A stretch of DNA of 64,000 nt from Calycina herbarum (taxonomy: Eukaryota; Ascomycota; Leotiomycetes; Helotiales; Pezizellaceae), in NCBI GenBank assembly GCA_001414485.1, contig LLEY01000016.1, positions 496,001 through 560,000 on the forward strand. The letters are read 5' to 3'. The position numbers were made by a program, and so were the translations under genes. Positions 47,199 through 59,872 of this stretch are shown here, piece by piece (the first letter of the stretch is position 1; each line of letters begins with the position of its first letter). Under the pieces are notes generated by a model. It was not told the origin of the DNA, did no database searches, and saw nothing but the letters and a program-made list of their open reading frames with translations.

Positions 47199-50100
47199 AT
47201 GGATGGCACTGGCACGTTAGGGGATGATCCGCCCTCCAGGTTGTTCGAGCGACTCCAGCAGATTCCGGGCTACACGTGGAGTGAGACAAAACTCTTCCAT
47301 ACGAGTTACGATAATTGGTGAGTAACAAGGAGCTCCTCTTCTTTGTGAGCAGGGTGAAGGATGGGTCAAGGCAGGCTGGGTTGCTGACCTTTGCAATGCA
47401 CGATATAGGCAAATCTTTGGAACTAAATTACCGAAACCCCATACTCCACGAGGGGAAAAGAAACCGCAATCGAAACGTCTCTCCCTCCAAGCTGCGCAGC
47501 TCCAAAACCAAAGCCAGGAACAACAAAATCATCACGATGCCACGACACCCATCGCAGCGAGCGAAAGCGGTAGCGAAACAGACACCGGACCAGGTGGCAG
47601 CCATGAAGAAGAAGCACCGCCTATAGATGTAATAGCGCGCATCTCCACACACGCTCTGCGCGAAGAACGAACCTATTACATCTGTAAGAAGCTGGTGCAG
47701 TCGGTGGACCCCGATGGAGAACATATCGTGAAGCCGATGGATATGATGCGCCTGGCGAGTTTGCAGGGGGATAAGGGACCGATCATCGTGACAATCTTTA
47801 CTAGACCCGGCGCGAACTATTTGACGAGGGTCATTGATTACGGGCCAGCTTGGTACAGAGGGAGGAATAAGGAGGGTGAGGTAGAGCCCTATTTGGAGGA
47901 TAGGGTGGAATTAGAAACGATTCCACTGCAGAAGTTTATGGATTTTGCTATTGGGGCTACGGAATGCATCGAGATGCTTCACCACAAACAGCGCATTGTC
48001 CACGGCGAAATTCGAGGAGATGCTTTTCACATGACTGAAGAAAACAGCCAAGTCAGACTTATAACTTTTGGATCTGGATTACGAACTTTTGAACATGGCC
48101 TGACGAGCTCCGGATGGTCTGCCCTCTCTAAGGAAATGGGTGCCAAAAATAAGCTCTCTTTCATGAGTCCAGAACAGACAGGACGTATGCCTGCGGAACC
48201 CGATTCAAGAACTGATATATATTCCTTGGGAATTCTGTTTTGGACAATTCTTACACAGCAACCAGCTTTTGAGGGAGAAACCCCTATGGATATCATTCAA
48301 GGAGTTCTAGGGAGACGATTGCCTTCTGTGTCAACTGTCAGGTATGACATTCCAGATGTCATTAGCAGGATCATCCAAAAGATGACAGCGAAAATTATTG
48401 GAGACCGCTATCACTCTGCAAGTGGCCTACGGCATGATCTAATCCAAGTCCAAAATTTATTGAGTGCCGGAAACTCGGAGGCTCTTCAAAATATGGAAAT
48501 TGCAAAGAAGGATATCTCTTCATTCTTCATATTGCCAACGGCCATGATTGGACGAACTGATGAGTACAATGACGTGGTGAAAATAATTGATAAAGTCTCC
48601 AAGCGACACTTGGTGGGGCAGAGGCAAGATGTCCACAGTCTTTCTTCTGGTTCGAGCTACGAGTATTCTGATGGACGTATCGACAATTTTGACGGAGCGG
48701 TCATTGAAGCTTCTAGCGAGGATGCCGCATCTTCCAATGACAGCCCCATCTGGAGGTCGAATTCTCTGAGCGCTAACGGAGGGTTGCCTGAACTTAAATC
48801 TTTCAAGAGCAAATCGAATTTGGCGCGGTCAACAGCAAACTCACTGCACAACTCTTTTGATAGCGCTGAGCGGAAGTCTCTTGAAAGCGTATCCAGCCAC
48901 GTTCGTTCAACCACAAGCTCGCAGCACAACTCTTTGGATTTGGCTGAAGAACCAGGATCCTCAAACTCTAATGGCTCCAACCTTTTGAAACCCCCTTGGC
49001 AACATAACACTTCATTATCCTTGGAATCCAAAAGCTATATGGACAGCATGAACTCGGAGTCGGGAACGAGAACTAGCTCGGATAGTGTGGGTAGTCTGAC
49101 GAATCAGCGCAACAAACAGAAATTTCGACGGAAAGGTCGTTGTGAGGTAGTTAGTATATCTGGTGGTAAGTTGCGGCCCTTTCTTAATGTCGCTAGTCCT
49201 TGGAAAATAAAGGAAACTGATTCTGAGACTTTTAGCGACCGGCTTGGGGAAATCTTGTTTGGTACAATCTATCCAAGGTATGATCAACCCAACCATCTCA
49301 TATGCGATAGAGGAAGCGATACTGGAGCTGCTCTGCAAGTAAATCTTGAGAGAACGAAGAATTTGCATACTCACCCCATAATGACTCGCACTGAAAGACC
49401 TTATAAGACACCATGGGTGAAACATCATAACTGATAGATCAATTGCTAATATGTAGTGCTTAACAGTCGAAGCTCGTCGGCGGGGTTACTTCGCGAGCTC
49501 CAAATTCGATTTAGCTAAGAAGACTCCTTTTGGGCCAGTTCTCAAGCTTCTTTCGAGTCTCTTCAAGCAAGTTTTCTCTGAGAGTAATACGGACACGCCA
49601 TTTCATCAGCTACTCAAACACTATGTTAGGCCGGCTTGGCCAATGCTTCATAAAGCTTTGGGCCTCCCTGAATTTCTACTTGGACCACGGACAACTTCGA
49701 GAACGAGCCACTCTAGCAAACTATCGCAGAGCTACAACAAAAGTTTAAGGTCGGAAATCAAGAGGCGAGACTCCTCGCCCTCAAGCTCTCGTAGCACCAC
49801 CGGAAGCATATACAGCATCGCCCTTGGCACACAAAGCTCACAAGACTTCCTACGCGCTGGATCTTCAACAAAGTCTGTTCGCTTGATGAACACCGTCTTG
49901 GACGTGTTACGGGTCTTTACGCAGCACAAGTTTATTTGTTTCTGTTTAGATGATCTCCAATTTGCAGATGACGAGTCTTTAGACCTCATTACCCAGATTG
50001 TAGCCGCTCGCATGAAGATGGTTTTAATGGTGACCTATCGGCCAGATGAGGTTCTTCCGGAACGTATTAGAGGCATAATAGAGCCTCCAGATGCCGAGGG

Positions 50101-53100
50101 TATCAGTTTGAGCATCCCCTTTTCTTCCTTATCCCAAAAGCTAATTTATGTACAGAATACATCAAAAACGGGGGAGTCGGCATTACGAGAATTGTGTTGA
50201 AACCCCTCACAGAAGATGATATCGTCACATTTGTCGCTGCTACTTTATGTAGACCAAAGGAAGACGTCGTCCCATTAGCAGCAGTCATACAATCGAAGAC
50301 TGCAGGCAATCCATTTTATATGAGAGAAATGCTTGACACATGTCATCGAAAACAATGCATATGGTACGACTACAAGCAGAGTGCGTGGTGCTTTAGCCTC
50401 GACAAAATTTTCAAGCAATTTCAGACGAAGAATTACCACGATACCCTGAACAGCGAGTTCATCACCAGTAGATTGAACGAGCTTCCGCCAGCGTCGAGGG
50501 CCATTTTAGCTTGGGCGGCGATACTTGGTGCCTCATTTTCGTTCGAGTTGATTCAAAGACTCCTCAGTGGTAAGTGATACTCTTTGCTCAATCCCTCTCT
50601 GGAGTGACGGGTCGATTTGATCTTCCTCTACAAATATAATTTGGAGAAGCAAACTAACCAACTCTAATTAGGGGAATTTGACTACGATGAAAACACCCAG
50701 ACTGCAGGGGACTTCGGTCCATATTCATTGTCGAATTACACACCCCAAGATGCTATCGAGGGGCTTCAGTCTGCCATTCAGGCATACATCATCGTCGCGA
50801 CCCAAGAAGATGATCGGTTCCGATTCGCACATGACCGATATAGTCACGCAGCACAATCTCTGGTTGAATGCAATGCTCCCAGAATGCACTTCATCATCGC
50901 ACAAACACTCTTAAAATATTATTCTTCAGAGGAGAGATCTCGTGATTTCACAGCGACACACGTCTCAGAATGTACCAGTATCATCAAGCAACGCATTGTA
51001 CACAGGCAATCGTATAGGAAATTACTCTTTGATTGTGCTCAATCTGCTGCAGAGAGCGGTGCTCGGTCCACAGCTACTTCTTACTACGCGAGTTGTTTTA
51101 GTCTTTTGCAGCCGGACCCATGGGCAGATGGTACCCCAGACGTTTATTACGATGAGACGCTACAACTATATACCCGGGCCGCTGAATGTTACCTGTACTT
51201 GGGACGATACAGCGAGGCGAAAAAACTTCTGGAAATGGTATTTTTCAACGCCAAAACCCCCGTTGACAAAGCCCCCGCTTGGGTTTTGCAATCTAGAATT
51301 CTAGCTCAAGAGGGCGATTCCCCTGCTGCATTTCAAGCATTGAAACAGTGCCTTTCGGCTTTAGACGTTTATGTCGACGACGAGCCCAGTTTCGAGAAAT
51401 GCGATCTGGAGTTTGAACGGCTCTCATTCAAAATCCAGTCTATGGATGTCGATTCAATGTTGGCGAAGCCGGATGGAAAGGACACGAATCGACAAAATCT
51501 CTCTGCGGTTGGCGCGGTCCTCGTTGAGACCACCAGCGCGGCATTCTGGACTGACACGTTGGTTTTCTATCAGATGTCTCTGGTAATGGTAAATACGCAG
51601 CTCACCTGCGGTATTTTCCCCCAAGCCGGTATGGGACTTTTGCATCTTGCTACGATAGCAATCAGTCGCTTTAATATGGTCAAGTTTGGTGCTGAGGTAG
51701 GCCAAATTTCGCTACAGCTGATGGACCGATGTCAAGATCCATATACAATGGGAAGAGGCGGAACTATCTATTCGCTCTTTGTGGGTCACATTCATCTCGG
51801 GTTGCAGGCTAGTTTGGGGCAACTCGATGGAGCTCTCGAGCACTGTATCGCTGCTGGTGACAGAATATCAACTATCTTAAATTTTGGGATAGTTGTGAGC
51901 CTGAAGTTTTTCGCTTCCGAGAACGTCATTGATCTAGAAAGCTTTTGCAATTACGGTTGCGAGGAGGTTCAGAATTGGAATCTAGATACAAGAGGAGGTA
52001 CCATGGCAATTGCCGTACGGCAGGTCTGTCGCGCCATGCAAGGAACCACTCGCATAGAAAACGCCATGGAGGTTATGAGTGACGATCAACACGACTCGTT
52101 GCATTATAAAAAGTGGTTGAGGAGTGAGACTAGAGCTAGCGACCGACCCATTTTTATTTACGAGGCTATGGAAATGGTTCCTCTCTTCCTCTACGGTCAT
52201 TATTCCAGAGCCATAGAGTTGGGAAATTCCTCCCTCGAGAAGTGCGACTTGATGTGGTCCGCTCGAAACATTCGCCATCTTTTCTTCTTCCAAGGACTAT
52301 CATTATGTGGTTTGATGTGGAGCAAACTTCAGAACCCTCTTCGGTCTTTGGCCGAGGATGCATCTATGACCTCCAGCAACCCACCTATTGACCACGGACC
52401 TTCTGAAGACGCCCTCCACAAAGAGACCGCAGAAGTTATAGAAAAAGTAAAATACTTCAAAAAGAAGATCAAGGATTGGCAAGCGGTCAACAGCGTTAAC
52501 TATTTTGCATGGTCTCGGCTTCTTGCGGCCCAAATCGCCGAGATGGAGGGCGATCATGGGAAGGCTCTAACTCATTATGAAGAAATGCTTGATCATGCTG
52601 CAGCAAATGGATTCATTTTCGAAGAGGCACTCGGTAATCATCTCTACGCTGGCTTTTTCCTCAGAACGGGGTCTCGTCGTGCCGCTAAGGCTTCTTTGCG
52701 AGATGCAGTCCAACTTTATCGACAGCTTGGAGCGACTGGAATAGCGACACATATAGAAGATGAACACAGTCTTCTTCTACAAGGGCCAACTCGAAACATG
52801 CGAGCCGCAGACGCTGCTTGCCAAACAGACTTCGCAGGAGATTCGGCTCCCGTGCAATATCGCACGCTCGAAGGCGACGAAGATGATGATCGCCAGCAGA
52901 CTCGCGCTTCAATCACCGAGACCAAAGGAGACCGAATTGGTGCTTGGCAGGTTTCTTCTCGAGCCGCTGATGGCGGTGGCATTGGTCTACCTGCTCTGGA
53001 TATGTTGGATCTGACATCGATTCTGGAGAGCTCTCAAGTCATCTCCAGTGTGTTACAAGTGGATCAACTTTTGAAGACTATGTGTGAAATTATCCTACAA

Positions 53101-55382
53101 AATTGCGGTGGTTTGGCTTCCTCTGCTGCTATCGTGGTAGAAGAGGATGACCCAACCCCAGGCTGGAGCATTGCTGCTAGTGGAGATCCTGATGGAGCGA
53201 CTGCTCACATTCCTGGAATTCCTCTACGTGAAACAGCACTAGTAGCTGAGGGAGTCATCTTATATTGCACTAGGTTTCGAGAAACGGTCTTTCTGTCCAA
53301 TATCCTCCAAGACGAACGCTTCAGCAACATTACGGATGCTTGGTCTGCTCGAAATCCCCTAGGTAAATCGGTGATTGCTCTACCAATCGTTCACGGTGAC
53401 AAACCTCTCCTGGGTGTGTTGTATCTTGAGGGAGAGCCAAACGCTTTCACTGATCGCAACCTTACGGTTTTACAATTGCTTGTCAATCAAATCGGCATCA
53501 GTTACTCCAATGCTCTCACTCTCAAAGAAGTCAAGAAGGTTTCTGCATTCAATACGTCGATGGTTGATATGCAAAAAACTGCACTGGCAAAGGCACAGAA
53601 AGCGGAGACGAAGGCCAAGAAGGCTGAGGCTGAGGCATTAGCCAGCGTCAAGTTAGCAGAGGAGGCCGCGAAAGCAAAGTCGATCTTCCTGGCCAATGTT
53701 TCCCACGAACTTCGAACTCCTCTCAATGGTGTGATTGGTAACTCAGAATTGCTGAGGGATTGTAACCTCACAAAAGAGCAAGCGGAAATGGCAGACTCTA
53801 TAAGAGTTTCTGCGGATCTCCTGTTGACCGTCATCAACGACATTCTCGACTTCTCAAAGATGGAGGCTGACAAGATGGAATTGTGTATTGAATCCTTCAA
53901 GCCAGATGAGATGATTCGCGAGATCGTTCGATCGGTCTCTTACAGTTACCGCGACAAGAAGCGACTCAACGCCATTGAAATTTTGCAAGATATCAAACTT
54001 CCTACCCTCTTTATTTACGGAGATCCAGTCCGGCTGCACCAAGTTCTGGGGAATCTGTTAGGTAACAGCATGAAGTTTACTGAGCATGGATCTATAACCA
54101 TTGGTGCTCGCTGTGATAGTGAGACAGAGGAAACCGCCACTTTGACCTTCTGGGTAAAAGACACTGGTATTGGTATTCCACCCCAGCAGCTCACCAAATT
54201 GTTCAAGCCTTTTAGTCAAGCCGATGCCAGTACAGCTAGAAAGTATGGCGGCAGTGGTCTCGGCCTCAGTATTTGCAAGTCTCTGATTGAATCTATGATG
54301 GGAGGAACAATTCATCTTGAAAGTGTTGAGAATGAAGGAACAAGAGCTTGGTTCACGGTCAGTTTTGAGAAGGTTCGTCAAAAATTTGATGGCCCTAGCC
54401 ATCATGATCGAAATGGGGTCGTACATCGAGGAAGTCCGGTGAGACATGCTGAACCAGAGAGGCAAAAAACAAACACTGCTTATTCGGACTCATCCCATAT
54501 TCCCCGAGAGGACCTTCGAATCTGTGTGGCTGAAGACAATCACATCAACCAGAAGATCGCCATCCAATTCATGGAAAAGCTAGGTTACAAGCATATCGAT
54601 GCTTATGATAATGGGCTGGCAGCAGTGGAAGGACTGAGGAAGAAATCCAAAGAGAACCAACCCTACCACATTGTTCTTATGGATGTACAGATGCCGGTGC
54701 TTGACGGTTATGAGGCTACAAAGTTGCTCCGAAAAGACCCGTTGGAAGATGTCCGTGGTGTATTGGTGATTGCCATGACTGCAAGCGCCATCGCTGGGGA
54801 TCGAGAGAAATGCTTGGAGGCGGGCATGAACGATTATCTTGCCAAGCCCGTTCGAGTTGGGGTATTGCAGAGCAAGTTGAATCAATATCTTAACCAAGTT
54901 TGTCTTTCCTCCCTCCTTATATCCAATTGCTAACCATAATGTAGCCAAACCTCGAGATTCCCAACCTACAAGCAGCAGCTAGAAGGGTAGCCAACAAAGT
55001 CCTCAAAGCCGAGAGGACCGCAAGTCCCCCATCTGAATCAGATGGGACCTCGACACCCACCGAGCGATCAAACAGTAATCCAACTCCGAATTCCAGCACC
55101 TCGTCCATACCAAGCAATTTGAGCATCTCATCCATCCCAAGCAGTTCTTCGGTCCACAGTCCTCCTCCCAGTTTGGGAGAGGGGAAACATCGTGGGTCGG
55201 TGATACGACATGATCAGCTAACATTGGATGGAGCCACTACCGACGGGCGAGATTCGAAAGATACACCTGTTTTTGATGAGCTTTCTTCTAAATCCCTTCC
55301 GGTGAGGGGGGATGGGACGAAGGGTGGGAAACCTATTAAGAAACCTGCGAGCTCGCATTCTTTGAAGCGGAATGCTAAATAA
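47199..55382 (+). CDS. Hybrid histidine kinase with N-terminal kinase-like, AAA, GAF, HisKA and receiver domains
   Basis: Exons 47199-47317, 47409-49165, 49236-49277, 49467-50099, 50156-50569, 50672-54897 and 54945-55382 give 2542 residues, all phases exact. Order: Ser/Thr-kinase-like domain (about 70-330) with HRD replaced by HGEIRGDA near 238 and DFG by TFG, so probably a pseudokinase; a Ser-rich linker; an AAA/STAND-type ATPase whose P-loop GATGLGKS (near 626) lies on a 42-base exon; a long helical-repeat region; a GAF domain (about 1780-1940); a coiled coil of KAQKAETKAKKAE type; HisKA with FLANVSHELRTPLNGVIGN (phospho-His near 2000); an HATPase with NSMKF, DTGIGIP and GGSGLGLSI; a receiver (about 2270-2395) with phospho-Asp in LMDVQMPVLDGYEA near 2326 and the AKP lysine. 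The plan is that of Schizosaccharomyces Mak2/Mak3-like (group X) kinases, which act upstream of the HOG/Sty1 pathway in peroxide sensing. The Ser-rich C-tail is after the receiver. Confidence 0.93.
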
Positions 55383-56234
55383 TTGACGCCCATTTACGGT
55401 CAGAGGGCGAGGAAGAAGAAAAAGTATGACACGATCAGTTTAACGAAATGGAGAACCGGAGTACACGAGATATGCGGGTTTCATTTTTCTATCTTGCATT
55501 TGGACAAATAGATTGGGTGTTTTTTCTGGTGGCATTTTTTCTTCTTCTGGCTTGCTCTCTTCTCTTCACGTACCATTATCTTTTTTTCTTGATACCTTTT
55601 TACATTTTTTTCTTCTTTGGTTCAAGATCAAGACGGGTACAGAGCGCTTTGGCATGTTTCGGGGTTGGTTTGCATAGGGAAGGGGGACATACGATACATG
55701 TGTGGCATTCTCTTTTTGCTTCTTGCCTTTTGCTTTTGGTGAGGATTTGGATGTGGGGTGGTGGGATAAAAGGAGGGTGGTGGTGGTATGTTGGGGGTGG
55801 TGAAAAGGAGAAAGGGTAGGAGGTGGTGTATGTAGGTTGAGATTAGAGGGATGTGAATAATAGTAGATGTTGAATTGAAGATCTTTAAAATACTTTGAGT
55901 CCTTGTTTGGTTGTGATGACGTCTTGCCGATGCAGGATTTTCCGAGATTCTTTCGGTTTCTTGACCTTGGTTCTTTTCTTTTTCCGTTTCGTCTTCTTCG
56001 AGTCTCAAGTCATGTCTCTGGAGGGTAGGGCAAGTTTCTTCGAGTCTACTCTTGTTCCTTCGACTCCTATCTCGTCTTTTATAAGAAAAAAAGAGAAAAT
56101 TGTTTCGTGAACAGGGGATTTGAATTCTTCAATAGGACCACAAATCGTCGAGAAATTGAAACTAACCTCCACAGAACTCCCTGAACACCCGACCATCCAC
56201 CCGCATCAATAACATCCGTCTCCCATCATACAAG
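55383..56234. other. Intergenic, no gene seen
   Basis: A T-rich 3' flank of the hybrid kinase. The 123-codon frame at 55448-55819 is low-complexity and hydrophobic only because of the T-rich DNA. Nothing else is recognised. Confidence 0.5.
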
Positions 56235-56498
56235 ATGAAGATCAAGATGAAGATCCCACTCTCAGCAATCTCTCTCATACTCACACTCGGAACTATCCCA
56301 ACACATGCAGGACCAGTGGGATATGGTATATGTCAAGCTGGTTGTGCAGCCGTAGTGGTAGCTTGTTATTCAGCGGCTAGTTTTGTCTTCGGAAATGTGC
56401 CTAACCCTGTGGCGGTCCCGGCGATTCAAGCTTGTAATAATGCTTTTAGTACTTGTCAGCATCATTGTGCTTTGGTTTTGTTGGGACCTACGCCTTAA
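56235..56498 (+). CDS. Small secreted Cys-rich protein, Zys3-like
   Basis: An intronless 87-residue frame. The signal peptide runs through LSAISLILTLGTIPTHA. The mature part begins GPVGYGICQAGCAAVVVACY, and six cysteines occur (ICQAGC, VAC, IQAC, STC, HHC), a spacing seen in fungal small proteins named after algal Zys3 (zygote-specific). The mature region has a hydrophobic, Ala/Val-rich character. The role is unknown; it may be an effector-like or surface-active protein, but its charge and size also fit a general secreted protein. Two in-frame Mets (codons 1 and 5) could start it. Confidence 0.75.
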   Translation: MKIKMKIPLSAISLILTLGTIPTHAGPVGYGICQAGCAAVVVACYSAASFVFGNVPNPVAVPAIQACNNAFSTCQHHCALVLLGPTP

Positions 56499-57208
56499 GG
56501 ATGTTGGAGAAGGGAGGGGGAAATCGCAGGAGATAGGCCGGTTTGTGTGTAGGATGTAGATAGGGAAAATGATATTACTTTTGCATCATGGGTGATATTG
56601 GTGAACACTTGGGAAGATTTCTCAAGGTCGCAAACATAGAGAAGAAGAAAAATTGACTGAGCTCCAGCATACAACCATTTCTTTCGACGCTCTCATTTCA
56701 AGACTAGGCAAGACAGAAAGGAAGCCGGCCAACTTTGACAACCGCACCTAGGATTTCGTGCCTCCAAGGGACCCTCTTGAACATTCGGGACACGGAAGTG
56801 GCATCATGCAAAAGTGAGCGGACGTTAATACAAAATTTCAAATAAGTTGGGCAAGGAATGAATATAAAAACTTCACCCTCAAGGATAAATATGTATCAAG
56901 CGCTGCCACCAAGACTTGAAGTTCTAGAATTTATTTTACCCAGGAGGCTTCGTGCCAGGGTTTCAGGGGCAGGTATATTATGGAAATGCAACAAGCATGC
57001 AATATAATATCCCATTTGACGCGTTCTTTATTCTGTACCAAATTGAGTTGGGTCCACTGGCGAAAGGTTAATCCGAGATCACATCACGTGGTCATGGGTC
57101 TAACCGCGATAGGGCAGGCGCCCACAACATCGAACATTCGCAAAAATTAGAACCGGAAATTCGATCCAGAACCAACACGACAAATTTCGACAACCAACGA
57201 TAGTCGAG
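56499..57208. other. Intergenic, no gene seen
   Basis: Includes the promoter of the ribosomal protein gene, with a CACGTG near 57085. Confidence 0.5.
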
Positions 57209-57868
57209 ATGAAGTGTAAGTCTTGGATTCAAAAATACGGATGCGCCATTCGATAACATGTACTAACTTTCTCAATTCCAGTCCTCAAGATCGGCCGCGT
57301 TGCCATCATCACCCGAGGCAGATATGCCGGCAAGAAGGTAAATTCTTCACCCTCACGATCACCCCTCCACGAGACTCGATACCTGGCGATGGAATAAAAA
57401 GAAGCGAGAAAGAAGCAGAGAAAAGCGATTGGAATTGCCGTGCTGATGGAGGAATTACAGGTCGTGATCATCCAACCTCAAGACACCGGAAACAAGTCCC
57501 ACCCATACCCTCACGCATTGGTCGCTGGTATTGAGCGTTACCCATCGCAAATCACCAAGCGCATGTCAAAGATCCGTCAAACCAAGCGAAGCAAGGTCAA
57601 GCCATTCATCAAGGTCATCAACTACAACCACTTGATGCCAACAAGATACACACTTGAGTTGGAGGGATTGAAGGGTGTTATTACCGCAGATACCTTCAAG
57701 GAGGTTTCCCAGCGAGAGGATGCGAAGAAGGTCGTAAAGAAGGCTTTGGAGGAGAGATACACATCGGGAAAGAACAGATGGTTCTTCACTCCTCTTAGTA
57801 CGTTGGACTCGATCTGGAAGTCAGTGTATGGGGTGGACGGATGCTAACAGATTTTTCCAGGATTTTGA
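57209..57868 (+). CDS. RPL27: 60S ribosomal protein L27 (eL27)
   Basis: Four exons, 57209-57215, 57282-57337, 57461-57797 and 57861-57868, give 135 residues, one fewer than the usual 136. The first exon codes just MK plus one base, a common layout for ribosomal protein genes, and the last exon codes only the final RF and stop. The sequence reads [19 protein letters not shown], then [56 protein letters not shown] and a C-terminal [11 protein letters not shown]. This is a structural component of the large ribosomal subunit. The 123-bp second intron ends at the ACAG immediately before GTCGTGATC. Confidence 0.97.
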
Positions 57869-58748
57869 AAGGTTCTCTTTAGCGTCTCTGGGTCGGAAAT
57901 GGGGGGTTGCTTCATGGCATTAGTCGCATAACGAGCTAAAGAAAATGCTGCATTTCACCACCTGCGGTATTTCGATGTCTGATACAATACGGGACGGCGT
58001 AACGAACATGAATCCTTCCATCAAGTAAAAACTCGAGATCCCATGGACTTGTGCACAAATATTCAAGAATAAGTGAGGCAAAATACGGAGGTGGAATACG
58101 AGGATCGAGGCATTTGGTGGTTCGTTGATTATGTTGTCTAGTGCAAGTTTGTACCCTCCCTCGAATTTCCCAAGCCAGAATACCCTCAATTCGTCATATC
58201 TTCAATGCCCTCATGTAGCTTTTTACACAGTCGGTTCCAATCGAGCTACAATGCCTTCATCTCCATTCCTTGCCCATAGCAAATGCATACCTCAGAATCC
58301 AATATGGGCACAAATTCTCCAAGGAGCAGCATGGCCGTATCTACAATATCGAGTTAATACTCTATTTTCCTCTTTATATCTCTCATGAAGTATGTCTTAT
58401 GAGAGCAAGAGTCAAAATCCATACACAGGCTATTAACGCTTAACTCTCCTAGCAAGTAACATTTCCCATTTCCTATTAAACATTCTTTCACTATTTACTC
58501 CTTCGGGGTTATACTGTTGGGGTACCTTACCACACTGCTGCAAGCATTCAGTGAAGACTGCTTTGTTCATCGTTACTAAATTGTTTAATATCGTCTGTTC
58601 ATATAATTCCACACATATTTATTTGGCTGCCTGTTTGCAAAAAGTAACAGAAAACATCATTCATATTCTGGTTGAGTTCATCATTAACTCAGACACGTCG
58701 ATATCAAACAACAGCAACAATGGCAAATACCAAAACCAGACTCACCCC
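57869..58748. other. Intergenic, no gene seen
   Basis: The reading frame of the next gene is open upstream to 58551 and includes an in-frame ATG there, but that extension lacks family similarity. The likely start is at 58749. Confidence 0.5.
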
Positions 58749-59642
58749 ATGACAGACCCTCCAAAGACCTTCTTACACCTTCCACGAGAGATCCGGGACA
58801 CGATCTATGAACTTTATTTGGTCGCTGGCAACATAGGCATAGTTGTATGGAACGGAAAACCCTGCTATCATGACGGCTTCTTCTGCAAACAACATGGCGA
58901 TCGTCAAGGATGGCTTAAGGGAGTGGTTGCTCACTTTATCTCTAATACGGACCTCACTCAAAGTTTCGCCTGGAATACCTTTCAATGCAATAAAACGATA
59001 TCCCAAGAAGCGAGCGCCATATTTTACAGCAAGAACACATTCATCTTCCCTCGCCAGAATACCTGGGACACAATCGCCTACTGGCTGAAGATGATCGGTG
59101 CGGCCAATCGTGGATACCTAACAAAGATCCGTATATTGGTCCACCCGCCACCTCAAATTGGGGGATTTGAGTCGCACTTGAGGGGCTCGAGAAGTCTTTT
59201 TAGTATGAACTCTTATTCCGAACATACCATCGATCCAACGAACAAGTACGCTGTCGAGGTTCCAAATCCGGCCATCGAAAAGCTCTTCGAACTTCTTGGT
59301 GAGGAGACAGTTGCTCAAAAGTCCAAGGTCGCGATTGAAATGGAGCTTGATCCTGGTTTGCTTCCGTTTCGGAATGGCCTTCTTCATACCTACTTCTCTA
59401 TGCACGTACCGAATTTTATTGAGAAATCTCGCGCGAGATATTCGAATGAGATGAGGGAAATCAGTGTTCTTTGGGGTGGGATTGTGTACAAGCAAATATT
59501 TTTGGCACTTCCGAAGAGCCGCTTTACGGATTTGGGTTGGGAGGTTGCGGGGACCTTGGAGTTTGGTATTAAGAAACTTGATGGATCGGCTTCCGAGTAT
59601 ATTCAATTTACATTGCGACAGACTGGATTGGTGGAGCTATAG
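58749..59642 (+). CDS. 2EXR-domain (F-box-like) protein
   Basis: An intronless 297-residue protein starting at the ATG of MTDPPKTFLHLPREIRDTIY, where the 2EXR/F-box-like signature begins at once; an upstream ATG at 58551 would add 66 poorly conserved residues. The second conserved block NTFQCNKTISQEASAIFYS (about residues 75-95) is the usual position of the NxxISxEA motif. The rest (RGYLTKIRILVHPPP; NPAIEKLFELLGEE) resembles the extended fungal family found near many accessory loci. Function unknown, possibly a substrate adaptor. It is the second 2EXR gene in the window, and unlike the first it is intact. Confidence 0.8.
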   Translation: MTDPPKTFLHLPREIRDTIYELYLVAGNIGIVVWNGKPCYHDGFFCKQHGDRQGWLKGVVAHFISNTDLTQSFAWNTFQCNKTISQEASAIFYSKNTFIFPRQNTWDTIAYWLKMIGAANRGYLTKIRILVHPPPQIGGFESHLRGSRSLFSMNSYSEHTIDPTNKYAVEVPNPAIEKLFELLGEETVAQKSKVAIEMELDPGLLPFRNGLLHTYFSMHVPNFIEKSRARYSNEMREISVLWGGIVYKQIFLALPKSRFTDLGWEVAGTLEFGIKKLDGSASEYIQFTLRQTGLVEL

Positions 59643-59872
59643 GGAAATCGGAAGATTCTAAGGCTCTCGGGATGATGGTTGGGAATCTCGAATGGCATCC
59701 ATCTCTGAATGATGAAGAAAGGGAAAATGTTGGGGCAAGAAAGTCGAGTCACTTCCAGGCAAATTTAAGTCAACGTCCTTTATTACATACTAACCTATAA
59801 ATCACTTGACAATAGAAGACCTGATCATAAAATCTCATTTCATTATGCTACCAGCGGTGAGAATTGTGCAAC

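Noticed and set aside
55448..55819. Hydrophobic 123-codon frame after the hybrid kinase
   Set aside because: The hydrophobicity results from T-rich DNA; low complexity and no helix or charge pattern of a real membrane protein.
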